This document shows, piece after piece, positions 1 through 6,898 of a stretch of 9,055 nt of DNA. The notes under the pieces were generated by a model. That model saw only the letters and a program-made list of their open reading frames with translations. It searched no databases and had not been told where the DNA came from. Where the stretch lies: the NCBI GenBank assembly GCA_027297845.1, contig JAPUHG010000300.1, positions 1-9,055 of the forward strand, given 5' to 3'. Position 1 is the stretch's first letter, and every line of letters starts with the position of its first letter. The position numbers and the translations under genes were made by a program. This stretch comes from Gammaproteobacteria bacterium. Its GTDB lineage: Bacteria; Pseudomonadota; Gammaproteobacteria; Steroidobacterales; MnTg04.

Positions 1-2
1 AT

Positions 3-44
3 TATGTACTGCGCCAATTGGCCAGCCGCAACAAGGCTGCCTGA
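3..44 (+). CDS. Possible C-terminal tail of an upstream gene (partial)
   Basis: The first bases may hold the end of a gene entering from the left. Frame 3 reads YVLRQLASRNKAA and stops with TGA at 42-44, a helical, charged tail with ordinary codon use for this window. This is not certain. Frame 1 stays open from the window edge to a TGA at 100-102 that overlaps the sirtuin ATG as ATGA, and frame 2 is open to TGA at 80-82. The piece is too short to assign a family. Frame 3 is preferred only on amino-acid composition. Confidence 0.3.
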   Translation, partial: YVLRQLASRNKAA

Positions 45-98
45 TCCGGTTCGCTACCGCTCAGTCGGCGATTGCAAAATGATCGCGGGGAACGGCGG

Positions 99-851
99 AT
101 GAGTATCAGTTTTCCGGCCAAGCTAACCGAGCGACTGGCGGCGGCGGAGAGTGTTTGTGTACTGACCGGCTCCGGTGTATCGGCAGAAAGTGGTGTGCCA
201 ACCTTTCGTGATGCGCAGACCGGATTGTGGGCAAAATTTGAACCCGAAGCCTTGGCTACCATGGAGGCCTTCCAGCGGAATCCATCGATGATCTGGGATT
301 GGTACGAATGGCGCAGGAAGCTGGTGCGCCAAGCCAAGCCAAATGCGGCCCATTATGCACTTGCCAACATGGAGAGCCTGTTTCCCCGGTTCAGCTTGAT
401 CACCCAGAACGTAGATGGCCTGCACCAGGCCGCCGGCAGCCAAAAAATGATTGAATTTCACGGCAATATCATGCGCACGATATGCGCTGATGAGGGTTGT
501 GTGATCGAAGACTACGACGCCAGCCAGTCACCCCCGCCCTGCCCGCGTTGCGCAGCTTATTTGCGGCCGGATGTCGTCTGGTTTGGCGAGGCCATCGACC
601 AGGGATCCCTCGACAAAGCTATAGCGTTGGCCGATGAATGCGATGTGTTCTTTGCGATCGGTACATCAGCACAGGTTCAGCCGGCCGCAGGGCTTGCCGA
701 AGTCGCCATGCAAGCGGGTGCCTGTGTCGTGGAAATCAATCCGCAACGCACCGTGCTCAGTAAGCGCGCTAATTTTGCGCTGCATGGCGCCGCAGGCGAG
801 GTTCTGCCATTGTTGATTGAGACACTGACGCCCGCACTATCTCGCAACTAG
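99..851 (+). CDS. SIR2-family NAD-dependent protein deacylase (sirtuin, class III-like)
   Basis: A 250-residue sirtuin, which removes acyl groups from protein lysines using NAD and releases nicotinamide and O-acyl-ADP-ribose in the cytoplasm. The NAD-binding loop TGSGVSAESG (23-32), PTFRD (34-38), TQNVDGLH (102-109), catalytic His121 in FHGN, GTS (188-190) and EIN (212-214) are all present. Four cysteines in a C-x4-C...C-x2-C arrangement (129, 134, 148, 151) should bind the structural zinc. Tyr69 and Arg72 in a WYEWRRK context match the Tyr-x-x-Arg pair that binds acidic acyl groups in SIRT5 and CobB, so desuccinylation or demalonylation is likely (inference). ATG at 99 is chosen because GGGGAA (87-92) lies six bases upstream and the conserved fold begins shortly after. 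An in-frame TTG at 72 would add nine residues but lacks a ribosome site. DUF2333 follows after 27 bases, probably co-transcribed. Confidence 0.95.
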   Translation: MSISFPAKLTERLAAAESVCVLTGSGVSAESGVPTFRDAQTGLWAKFEPEALATMEAFQRNPSMIWDWYEWRRKLVRQAKPNAAHYALANMESLFPRFSLITQNVDGLHQAAGSQKMIEFHGNIMRTICADEGCVIEDYDASQSPPPCPRCAAYLRPDVVWFGEAIDQGSLDKAIALADECDVFFAIGTSAQVQPAAGLAEVAMQAGACVVEINPQRTVLSKRANFALHGAAGEVLPLLIETLTPALSRN

Positions 852-878
852 ATCCGGATCGGGCAGGAGCATAGGTTA

Positions 879-1886
879 ATGGTAAATGTATGGCAGTGGA
901 AGGAATCCAGTGCGGACAAGAATCCCTGGCTGATCGGCGCCGGTATTGCCCTGGCCGTTTTGCTCGTGATTATGCTGGTGCTGGCATTTTGGTGGTCGCG
1001 CGCGCCAAAATCGTTTTGGGTAGCTTCGGATGTGTCCGGACAACGGGCGCCGGTAGGTTACTCCACAACCCAAACGCTGATCGAAGTCACCGAATTGCTA
1101 CTCGAAAAACCCGGTGGATACCTGAGCAACGATATTGCCCCGCCCGGGGTTTTCCTGGATAACATCCCGAGCTGGGAGTTTGGCGTGGTCGTACAGGTGC
1201 GCGACCTTGCCAGGGCGTTGCGCAATGATTTCAGCCGCTCGCAGTCTCAATCCACGGAAGATCCCGATCTGGCGCGCGCGGAACCGGTGCTCAATTACGA
1301 TCACAATTCGTGGATGCTGCCATCCAGCGAGGGCCAGTACAAAAAAGGAATCCGTTATCTAAAGGCCTACCGTGATCGACTCAGCGACCCGGAAAATAAA
1401 GGCGTTCAGTTTTATGCTCGCGCGGACAATTTGCGGGAATGGCTGGCGGTCGTCGAAAAAAGACTAGGCAGTCTGTCGCAAAGACTCAGTGCCAGTGTCG
1501 GACAGGTTCGGATAAACACCGATCTTGCCGGCGACCGGGCCGCTGAAAACACAGATACATTGCCCGAATACGTCTCGGTCAAGACACCATGGCTGAAAAT
1601 CGACAACGTATTTTTTGAGGCCAGGGGGACCACCTGGGCCCTGGTGCATTTTCTCAGGGCCGCACAGTTCGATTTTGAAAAAGTCCTGCGGGATAAGAAT
1701 GCCGTCATTTCCTTGCGCCAGATAATCCGGGAGCTTGAAAGCGGGTTGCGTCCGCTGAAAAGTCCTTTGATATTGAATGGATCCGGTTACGGCATTTTTG
1801 CCAACCACTCATTGGTGCTGGCGTCTTACCTGTCGCGGGCGAATTCTGCGGTAATCAATCTACGGGAATTACTGGATCAGGGATAG
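879..1886 (+). CDS. DUF2333 family membrane-anchored protein
   Basis: A 335-residue protein recognised as DUF2333, a proteobacterial family of unknown function. A short cytoplasmic N-terminus is followed by one strongly hydrophobic segment at about residues 18-39 and a large soluble domain, so the protein is probably anchored in the inner membrane with its body in the periplasm. The family hallmarks visible are KPGGYLSNDIAPPG (77-90), DNIPSWEFG (94-102), RALRNDFSRSQSQSTEDPDL (112-131) and WMLPSSEGQYKKG (145-157). There are no cysteines and no recognisable catalytic motif. Length is about usual for the family as I recall it. AGGAG at 865-869 sits nine bases before the ATG and supports this start. 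It follows the sirtuin gene by 27 bases and converges on the YgjP-type gene 22 bases downstream, with no obvious terminator between. Confidence 0.85.
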   Translation: MVNVWQWKESSADKNPWLIGAGIALAVLLVIMLVLAFWWSRAPKSFWVASDVSGQRAPVGYSTTQTLIEVTELLLEKPGGYLSNDIAPPGVFLDNIPSWEFGVVVQVRDLARALRNDFSRSQSQSTEDPDLARAEPVLNYDHNSWMLPSSEGQYKKGIRYLKAYRDRLSDPENKGVQFYARADNLREWLAVVEKRLGSLSQRLSASVGQVRINTDLAGDRAAENTDTLPEYVSVKTPWLKIDNVFFEARGTTWALVHFLRAAQFDFEKVLRDKNAVISLRQIIRELESGLRPLKSPLILNGSGYGIFANHSLVLASYLSRANSAVINLRELLDQG

Positions 1887-1908
1887 GCATCGGGGCGGCA
1901 GCAGGTTT

Positions 1909-2676
1909 CTATAACTCTACCAATAACCAGCCCGGTACCTGCGTCCAGCCATCGGCCAGACGTTCGTCCAGCATTCTGCCAGCGGGGGAAAATTGCTCAA
2001 CCAGTGCCCAGAATCGTTGCGAATGGTTCATGTGCCTGAGGTGACACAATTCATGGACCAGCAGGTAGCGAACCAACTCGGGCTCCAGAAACAACAGGCA
2101 TAGATTCAAACTGAGTGTTTTGCTCGATGAACAGCTGCCCCATCGGGATCGTTGTGATCGTATCTGGATGCTGCGAGGACGCAGACCGGTTTCCAGGGCC
2201 AGCTTGCCAACCGCTGGCACCATGTATGCTCGAGCCTTGCGTCTGAGCCAGTTCAACAGAGCCTGGCGGCGAGCCACATCATCATTGGCGCCAAATACAT
2301 CCAGACTAAATTCCGACTCGGCAACGCGCAACCTGGCACACGGTTTCTGGTTGTAACTGACCGACCATTCCCTCTGCAAAGCAGCCAGACTGATTTTCTC
2401 GGGGGGTTGGGTACTTGGGTCGCAATGACGCCTGTTCATGGCCTCGCAGGTTTCCCTGATCCAGGTGGCATGCTTGCCAACAAATGACTCGACTTCCTGT
2501 GCCGGCATGCGCCTGGGAACAACGATCTCGACCCGACCTGGTGGATGCACCTGGATACTCAGATAACGTGCTCGACTGCTACGACGAATCTGGAAGTTAG
2601 CGGAGCTTTCCGCGGGCTCCAGCAGCGGTAGCTGGCGTGAATCGGCTCGTGGTTGCGGTATGTATGGAGTTTTCAA
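1909..2676 (-). CDS. YgjP-like zinc metallohydrolase (DUF45/PF01863 family)
   Basis: A 255-residue member of the YgjP/DUF45 family, metal-dependent hydrolases with a minigluzincin-like fold; E. coli YgjP has been described as a UTP pyrophosphatase, but substrate here is unknown. The family signature SQRSRWGSCSS lies at 174-184. The zinc site HELCH at 208-212 is followed by HMNHSQRFW (215-223), in which His218 is the likely third ligand. The N-terminal domain RRSSRARYLSIQV...GRVEIVVPRR (31-56) is also typical. The only start upstream of this domain is TTG at 2674-2676; the frame is closed by TAA at 2704-2706, with no in-frame ATG or GTG. No clear ribosome site precedes the TTG, so the first ~28 residues are uncertain. 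fadH ends 40 bases upstream on the same strand, which suggests a shared transcript. Confidence 0.88.
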   Translation of the reverse strand: MKTPYIPQPRADSRQLPLLEPAESSANFQIRRSSRARYLSIQVHPPGRVEIVVPRRMPAQEVESFVGKHATWIRETCEAMNRRHCDPSTQPPEKISLAALQREWSVSYNQKPCARLRVAESEFSLDVFGANDDVARRQALLNWLRRKARAYMVPAVGKLALETGLRPRSIQIRSQRSRWGSCSSSKTLSLNLCLLFLEPELVRYLLVHELCHLRHMNHSQRFWALVEQFSPAGRMLDERLADGWTQVPGWLLVEL

Positions 2677-2716
2677 GTTATTATTAACATGAGATAAATA
2701 ATATTAGCCATTGTTT
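2677..2716. other. AT-rich spacer between fadH and the YgjP-type gene
   Basis: This 40-base gap is much richer in A and T than its surroundings. It contains AATATTAGCCA (2700-2710), which recurs with a three-base insertion as AATATTAATAGCCA (2723-2736) across the fadH stop. On the minus strand a six-codon frame ATG-TTA-ATA-ATA-ACT-TGA (2690 down to 2673) overlaps the TTG start of the hydrolase gene. No hairpin with a T-run is visible, so there is no evident terminator after fadH. Confidence 0.5.
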
Positions 2717-4759
2717 TTAAGCAATATTAATAGCCAACAACATGCCTTGCCGGATAGCACCTTTCGCATCCAGCTCGATTACCTTATCGGCTCCGCCGAT
2801 CAAGTGTACCGGCAGGCCAACGTTCTTCAGCGGCGCCTCAAGGTCCCGGCACGGCAGTTGCCCGGCACAGCTCACCACGTTGTCCACAGCCAGCAGGCGG
2901 GTCTCGCCGCCGATCGTCAGGTGCAGACCCTGATCGTCAATTTTGTCATAGCGCACCCCCGCCAGCATTTTTACGCCACGACCGCGCAGGCTGACCCGAT
3001 GAATCCAGCCGGTGGTTTTACCCAGGCCTCCACCAGGCTTGCCCGCTTTTCTTTGCAGCAAATAGATTTCCCGCGGTGACGGCCGTTCGTCGGGTCCCGA
3101 TCCACTCAATCCTCCACGCCCCGCGTAGGCCGGGTCAATTCCCCATTCCCGGCAAAACGAACTGATATCCAGACTGGTGGGCTCTCCAGACTGGCTGAGA
3201 AATTCAGCCACATCGAAACCGATACCACCGGCACCGATAATGGCGACACGGTCGCCGGCCGTTTGTTTTCCCAACAACACATCGATATAGCTCAGCACCA
3301 TTGAATGATCGATGCCCGGGATATCGGGCGTACGGGGCAGCACACCGCTAGCGAGTACCACTGCATCAAATTCACCGGCGCTCAGCGCAGCATGATCGAC
3401 CCTATGGCCAAGCCGAACATCGACCCCCGCCTGTGCCAGGCGGTGGCGAAAGAATCTCAAGGTTTCATCGAATTCTTCTTTGCCGGGGACCCGCCGTGCC
3501 ATGTTTAGCTGACCGCCGATCGAATCCGCCGCATCGAAGAGCACGACCCGATGCCCCCGCTCGGCCGCCGTTGCCGCGCAGGCGAGCCCCGCCGGCCCAG
3601 CACCCACAACGGCGATCCGCATTGGCTTGCTGGTTTTGCCAACCGATATTTCCGTCTCGTAACAGGCCCGCGGGTTTACCAGGCAGGTAGCGCGTTTTTT
3701 CTTGAAAGTATGGTCAAGACAAGCCTGGTTGCAGGCGATACACGTGTTGATCGATTCTGCCTTGCCGAGTCTGGCCTTGCTCACAAACTGTTCGTCGGCC
3801 AGGAAAGGCCGCGCCATGGAAACCATATTGGCGCAGCCCTGGGCGAGTATTTCCTCTGCTTTTTCCGGCGTATTGATTCTATTGGTGGTGATCAAGGGAA
3901 CGCTCAGCTTACCCATGAGTCGCTTGCTCACCCAGGCGAAACCCGCCCGTGGGACCATGGTTGCAATTGTTGGGATTCTCGCCTCGTGCCAGCCTATACC
4001 GGTATTTATCATACTGCAGCCGGCCTCGATGACGCCTTGTGCGAGTTGTTCGACCTCGCTCCAGTCGGAGCCGTCGTCGAGCAGGTCAAGCATCGACAAC
4101 CGATAGATAATAATAAAGTCATCGCCCACAGCTTCGCGGGTCCGCCGCACTATCTCGACCGGAAATCGCATCCGGTTCGAAAAATTTCCGCCCCACTTGT
4201 CCGTACGCTGGTTGGTGCGCCCGACCACGAATTCATTGATCAGATAACCTTCCGATCCCATGATTTCGACACCATGATAGCCAGCGTCTCTCGCCAGCTC
4301 TGCGCAACGGACGAAATCGTCGATCTGCGATTCCACGCCAGCCGTACTTAACGCTCTCGGTTTGAACGGGCTGATCGGAGATTTGATAGCGGATGGGGCA
4401 ACGCAAAGCGGATGATAACCGTAGCGTCCCGCATGCAGAATTTGCATGCAGATTCTGCCGCCCTCCGCTCTTACCGCCTGGGTAACGAGCCGGTGACGCG
4501 CCAGGTGGCTCTTGTTAGTCAGTCTGCCGGCAAAGGGTGCAACCCAGCCGGCGATGTTCGGTGCAATCCCGCCAGTAACGATCAGACCAACACCGTGCGC
4601 CGCCCTTTCGGCGAAATAAGCGGCCAACTTTTTATAATCCGAACGTTTGTCCTCGAGGCCGGTATGCATTGAACCCATCAAAACCCGGTTGGGTAAGCAC
4701 GTGAAGCCAAGGTCAAGCGGTGAGAATAAATTGGGATAGAGCGGGTGTGGCTCAGTCAT
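2717..4759 (-). CDS. fadH: 2,4-dienoyl-CoA reductase (NADPH), FadH
   Basis: A 680-residue three-domain flavoenzyme, close in length to E. coli FadH (672). It reduces 2,4-dienoyl-CoA, formed from unsaturated fatty acids with even-numbered double bonds, so that beta-oxidation can proceed in the cytoplasm. An Old Yellow Enzyme-type FMN barrel spans about 1-335, with Tyr172 in MGSEGYLINEF and His258 in GIGWHEARIPT matching the known catalytic pair. A [4Fe-4S] cluster motif C-x2-C-x3-C-x11-C follows (Cys340, 343, 347, 359). The C-terminal FAD/NADPH domain shows VVGAGPAGLACA (384-395) and IIGAGGIGFDVAEF (507-520). The C-terminal region is FadH-specific, for example LGKTTGWIHR (579-588) and VHLIGGADKVIELDA (651-665). 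ATG at 4757-4759 is preferred over an in-frame ATG at 4816 because the homologous N-terminus begins here and a possible -10 lies between the two. It diverges from the ABC exporter genes. No key residue is missing. Confidence 0.97.
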   Translation of the reverse strand: MTEPHPLYPNLFSPLDLGFTCLPNRVLMGSMHTGLEDKRSDYKKLAAYFAERAAHGVGLIVTGGIAPNIAGWVAPFAGRLTNKSHLARHRLVTQAVRAEGGRICMQILHAGRYGYHPLCVAPSAIKSPISPFKPRALSTAGVESQIDDFVRCAELARDAGYHGVEIMGSEGYLINEFVVGRTNQRTDKWGGNFSNRMRFPVEIVRRTREAVGDDFIIIYRLSMLDLLDDGSDWSEVEQLAQGVIEAGCSMINTGIGWHEARIPTIATMVPRAGFAWVSKRLMGKLSVPLITTNRINTPEKAEEILAQGCANMVSMARPFLADEQFVSKARLGKAESINTCIACNQACLDHTFKKKRATCLVNPRACYETEISVGKTSKPMRIAVVGAGPAGLACAATAAERGHRVVLFDAADSIGGQLNMARRVPGKEEFDETLRFFRHRLAQAGVDVRLGHRVDHAALSAGEFDAVVLASGVLPRTPDIPGIDHSMVLSYIDVLLGKQTAGDRVAIIGAGGIGFDVAEFLSQSGEPTSLDISSFCREWGIDPAYAGRGGLSGSGPDERPSPREIYLLQRKAGKPGGGLGKTTGWIHRVSLRGRGVKMLAGVRYDKIDDQGLHLTIGGETRLLAVDNVVSCAGQLPCRDLEAPLKNVGLPVHLIGGADKVIELDAKGAIRQGMLLAINIA

Positions 4760-4997
4760 CGGGTTATTTTTCCAGTGGCCGCAAGCACCATCATACGACA
4801 CCTTTGACGTCTGCATCCAAGCAAGCGGTTGACGAGAGTCGCCGGTTGCCGTTCGATAGCATTATCCCCTAAGCTGTCCAGCACTCATCCGCCCGTTTCC
4901 CGGAAGTACTCATGATCTGCTACCCATCAACATCTAACGAGCGTCATTGTCCGGCTAGAGCAAACACCGCCACGGCCGCCAGTGAGTTGATTACTGG
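4760..4997. other. Divergent intergenic region between fadH and the ABC exporter
   Basis: This 238-base spacer must hold promoters for both directions. Apart from the fadH -10 candidate, the plus strand has TTGACG (4829-4834) with a 17-base spacer to TTCGAT (4852-4857), a good -35 but a poor -10. CGGTTG occurs twice, 17 bases apart (4826-4831 and 4843-4848). The right half carries a possible 29-codon ORF described separately. No RNA gene or riboswitch is recognisable. Confidence 0.5.
4790..4795 (-). promoter_or_regulatory. Candidate -10 element for fadH
   Basis: On the minus strand the hexamer TATGAT (five of six to the sigma-70 consensus) lies about 30 bases upstream of the fadH ATG, which would leave a short 5' leader of roughly 24 bases. 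The nearest -35-like match is TTGGAT with a 19-base gap, which is weak, so the promoter is tentative. I saw no recognisable FadR- or PsrA-type operator, but short operators are hard to judge by eye. Confidence 0.3.
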
Positions 4998-5001
4998 ATG
5001 A
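4912..5001 (+). CDS. Possible 29-residue leader ORF before the ABC ATPase
   Basis: An ATG at 4912 opens a 29-codon frame whose TGA (4999-5001) overlaps the ATG of the ATPase gene as ATGA. GGAAG at 4902-4906, five bases upstream, is a plausible ribosome site, whereas the ATPase start itself has only a weak one. The peptide begins MICYPSTSNERH, ends in an Ala/Thr-rich stretch and ELITG, and matches nothing I recognise. The arrangement would allow translational coupling into the exporter operon, mirroring the ATGA junction between ATPase and permease. An ORF this short could arise by chance. Confidence 0.25.
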   Translation: MICYPSTSNERHCPARANTATAASELITG

Positions 5002-5882
5002 GCGCTGTCCTTGAAGTTCGGAATCTGGTCAAGGAGTATCCCGGCCTCACCGCAGTCGCCGGCATCAGTTTCAGCGTAGATGAAGGCAGTTGTTTTGGCA
5101 TGCTGGGCCCCAATGGCGCCGGCAAAACCACGGCCGTGGAAATCATGGAGGGCATCAGATCAGCCACCAGCGGAGAAATACTCTACCAGGGAAAACCGTT
5201 GGGGGCGGAATTCAGGGCTGAGGCTGGCATGCAATTTCAATTCACGGCCCTGCAGGACCACCTGACCGTACTGGAGTCGCTGAAATTGTTTCACGGTCTG
5301 TATAAACACGCCGCAGATTTGGATGAATTGATTGAGACATGCTCGCTGGAACAACTCCTGGACAGGGATAATCGCAAACTCTCCGGTGGCCAGCGCCAGC
5401 GATTACTGCTGGCGATAGCGCTGGTCAACGACCCAAAAATTGTTTTTCTTGACGAACCCACAACCGGTTTGGATCCGCAAGCCAGGCGAAATTTCTGGGA
5501 CCTGGTTGAAAATATCAAAAAACGTCACACGACCGTGCTGTTGACCACCCATTATATGGATGAGGCCTACATCCTCTGTGACACCATCGCAATCATGGAT
5601 CACGGCGAGATTATCGCTCGCGGCTCGCCTGAGTCATTGCTCAAGGAACACTTTAGCGACGTTATCATCGAACTTCCGCGCGAGGACTTTAACGTGGCGT
5701 CGGAGAACCTGCCGTGGACGATCCATCAAAAAATCGACTCGGTGGAAATATCGGTTGCCAGTGTCAGCGAAGCTTTGGCGCGATTGCTCGAGCTTGGCGT
5801 TGGCATCGACCGCATAAAAATTCGACCGCGAAATCTAGAGGATCTTTTCCTGGAACTGACCGGAACGGAGTTACGCGCATGA
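4998..5882 (+). CDS. ABC-2 type transporter, ATP-binding protein (DrrA/CcmA-like)
   Basis: A 294-residue ATPase subunit that would drive export of an unknown substrate through the permease encoded next. It has Walker A GPNGAGKT (37-44), a Q-loop region around Gln79-Gln81, the ABC signature LSGGQ (128-132), Walker B IVFLDEP (148-154) with catalytic Glu153, a D-loop GLDPQA (157-162), and the switch His185 in LLTTHYMDEA. The tail RPRNLEDLFLELTGTELR (277-294) is typical of drug, lipid or polysaccharide exporters of the DRR/CcmA/NodI group. Motifs are all intact. ATG at 4998 is the only start after an in-frame TGA at 4983-4985. The stop overlaps the permease ATG (ATGA at 5879-5882), so the two are translationally coupled. 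The substrate cannot be told from sequence. Confidence 0.95.
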   Translation: MSAVLEVRNLVKEYPGLTAVAGISFSVDEGSCFGMLGPNGAGKTTAVEIMEGIRSATSGEILYQGKPLGAEFRAEAGMQFQFTALQDHLTVLESLKLFHGLYKHAADLDELIETCSLEQLLDRDNRKLSGGQRQRLLLAIALVNDPKIVFLDEPTTGLDPQARRNFWDLVENIKKRHTTVLLTTHYMDEAYILCDTIAIMDHGEIIARGSPESLLKEHFSDVIIELPREDFNVASENLPWTIHQKIDSVEISVASVSEALARLLELGVGIDRIKIRPRNLEDLFLELTGTELRA

Positions 5883-6898
5883 TTGATCGAATTTGGTCGA
5901 TCCTGCACGCTCGGAATATCGAGTTCCTCAGGGATCGCGCGGCATTGGGCTGGAATATCCTGTTACCGGTACTGCTGGTTATCGGCATGGGCGTAATTTT
6001 CTCTGGTGATGGCCGAGCCATGTTCAAAGTCGCGGTCTATCAGCAGTCAGTAGATATCGACCTGACAGCGCATCCGTTTCTGCAAACTCGTTTCATCAAT
6101 TTCTACGCGGTCAGTGATCTCGACGACGCAAAGGCCAAATTAGCCCGCCATCAGATGGATATGCTGATCAACCTCGCCGTCCAGCCAACGCAATACTGGA
6201 TCAATGACTCTGCGCCAAAGGGATACATACTTGAGAGGCTGATCGCCAGCGATGAGATTAGCGATTTCGATCGTGGAACGGTGACTGGAACGGCGATTCG
6301 ATATGTCGATTGGCTACTGCCAGGAATCCTCGGCATGAACATGATGTTTAGCTGCCTGTTTGGCGTTGGCTATGTCGTGGTTCGGTATCGGAAAAACGGC
6401 TTTCTGAAGCGGTTGAAAGCGACCCCGCTGACCCCATTCGAGTTTTTAACTGCCCAGGTTTTGTCCCGACTGATATTGATCATGCTACTGACCTCGATAG
6501 TCTTCGCCGGCACCAGCTATCTGATCAATTTCAAAATGTCAGGCAGTTACCTGGCATTGCTCGTGGTCGCCGCGCTGGGCGCAACCTGTCTGATTTCCAC
6601 GGGACTTCTGGTCGCGGTACGCACGGCAAGCGAGGAATTCGCTGGCGGTCTGCTCAATATGATTACCTGGCCAATGATGTTGTTGTCTGGGGTCTGGTTT
6701 TCGCTGGAAGGAACACCACAGTATGTGCAGACGATTGCCGGCATATTTCCCCTTACGCCGCTGCTCGATGCGTCCCGGCATATTATGCTGGATGGAGCGG
6801 GTTTATCCGAGGTAATGCCCCAGGTCATCCAACTGGCGGTAATGACCACGGTGTTGCTCGCCATGGGCGCCTGGCTGTTCCGTTGGCAAGAAGACTAG
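5879..6898 (+). CDS. ABC-2 type transporter, permease protein
   Basis: A 339-residue inner-membrane permease, partner of the ATPase just upstream. One membrane segment lies at about 24-41, followed by an extracytoplasmic domain of about 100 residues (42-143). Five further hydrophobic segments follow, near 145-168, 192-212, 225-247, 258-274 and 314-335. This six-helix layout with a large first loop is that of ABC-2 permeases (PF12698/PF01061), which export lipids, polysaccharides, antibiotics or metals. The segment RYRKNGFLKRLKATPLTPFEFL (169-190) before helix 3 is the usual cytoplasmic coupling region. The frame is open upstream of 5879, but those codons lie inside the ATPase gene and read as shadow sequence, so the ATGA start is preferred. 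The stop TAG at 6896-6898 belongs to a CTAG directly beside the inverted-repeat element, so the present 3' end may have been shaped by its insertion. Confidence 0.92.
   Translation: MIDRIWSILHARNIEFLRDRAALGWNILLPVLLVIGMGVIFSGDGRAMFKVAVYQQSVDIDLTAHPFLQTRFINFYAVSDLDDAKAKLARHQMDMLINLAVQPTQYWINDSAPKGYILERLIASDEISDFDRGTVTGTAIRYVDWLLPGILGMNMMFSCLFGVGYVVVRYRKNGFLKRLKATPLTPFEFLTAQVLSRLILIMLLTSIVFAGTSYLINFKMSGSYLALLVVAALGATCLISTGLLVAVRTASEEFAGGLLNMITWPMMLLSGVWFSLEGTPQYVQTIAGIFPLTPLLDASRHIMLDGAGLSEVMPQVIQLAVMTTVLLAMGAWLFRWQED

Noticed and set aside
1464..1808. Open frame on the minus strand inside the DUF2333 gene
   Set aside because: It is antisense to a gene with family motifs in the forward frame; no recognisable protein features.
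3551..4351. Long open frame (266 codons) on the plus strand within fadH
   Set aside because: It lies opposite the FMN barrel of a strongly supported fadH; its composition is shadow-like and it matches no family.
4760..4816. Upstream extension of fadH to ATG at 4816
   Set aside because: It adds 19 residues absent from known FadH, and a possible -10 lies within the extension.
5714..5878. Upstream extension of the permease frame
   Set aside because: These codons lie inside the ATPase gene in another frame and encode no membrane or signal sequence; the ATGA start at 5879 fits the family.
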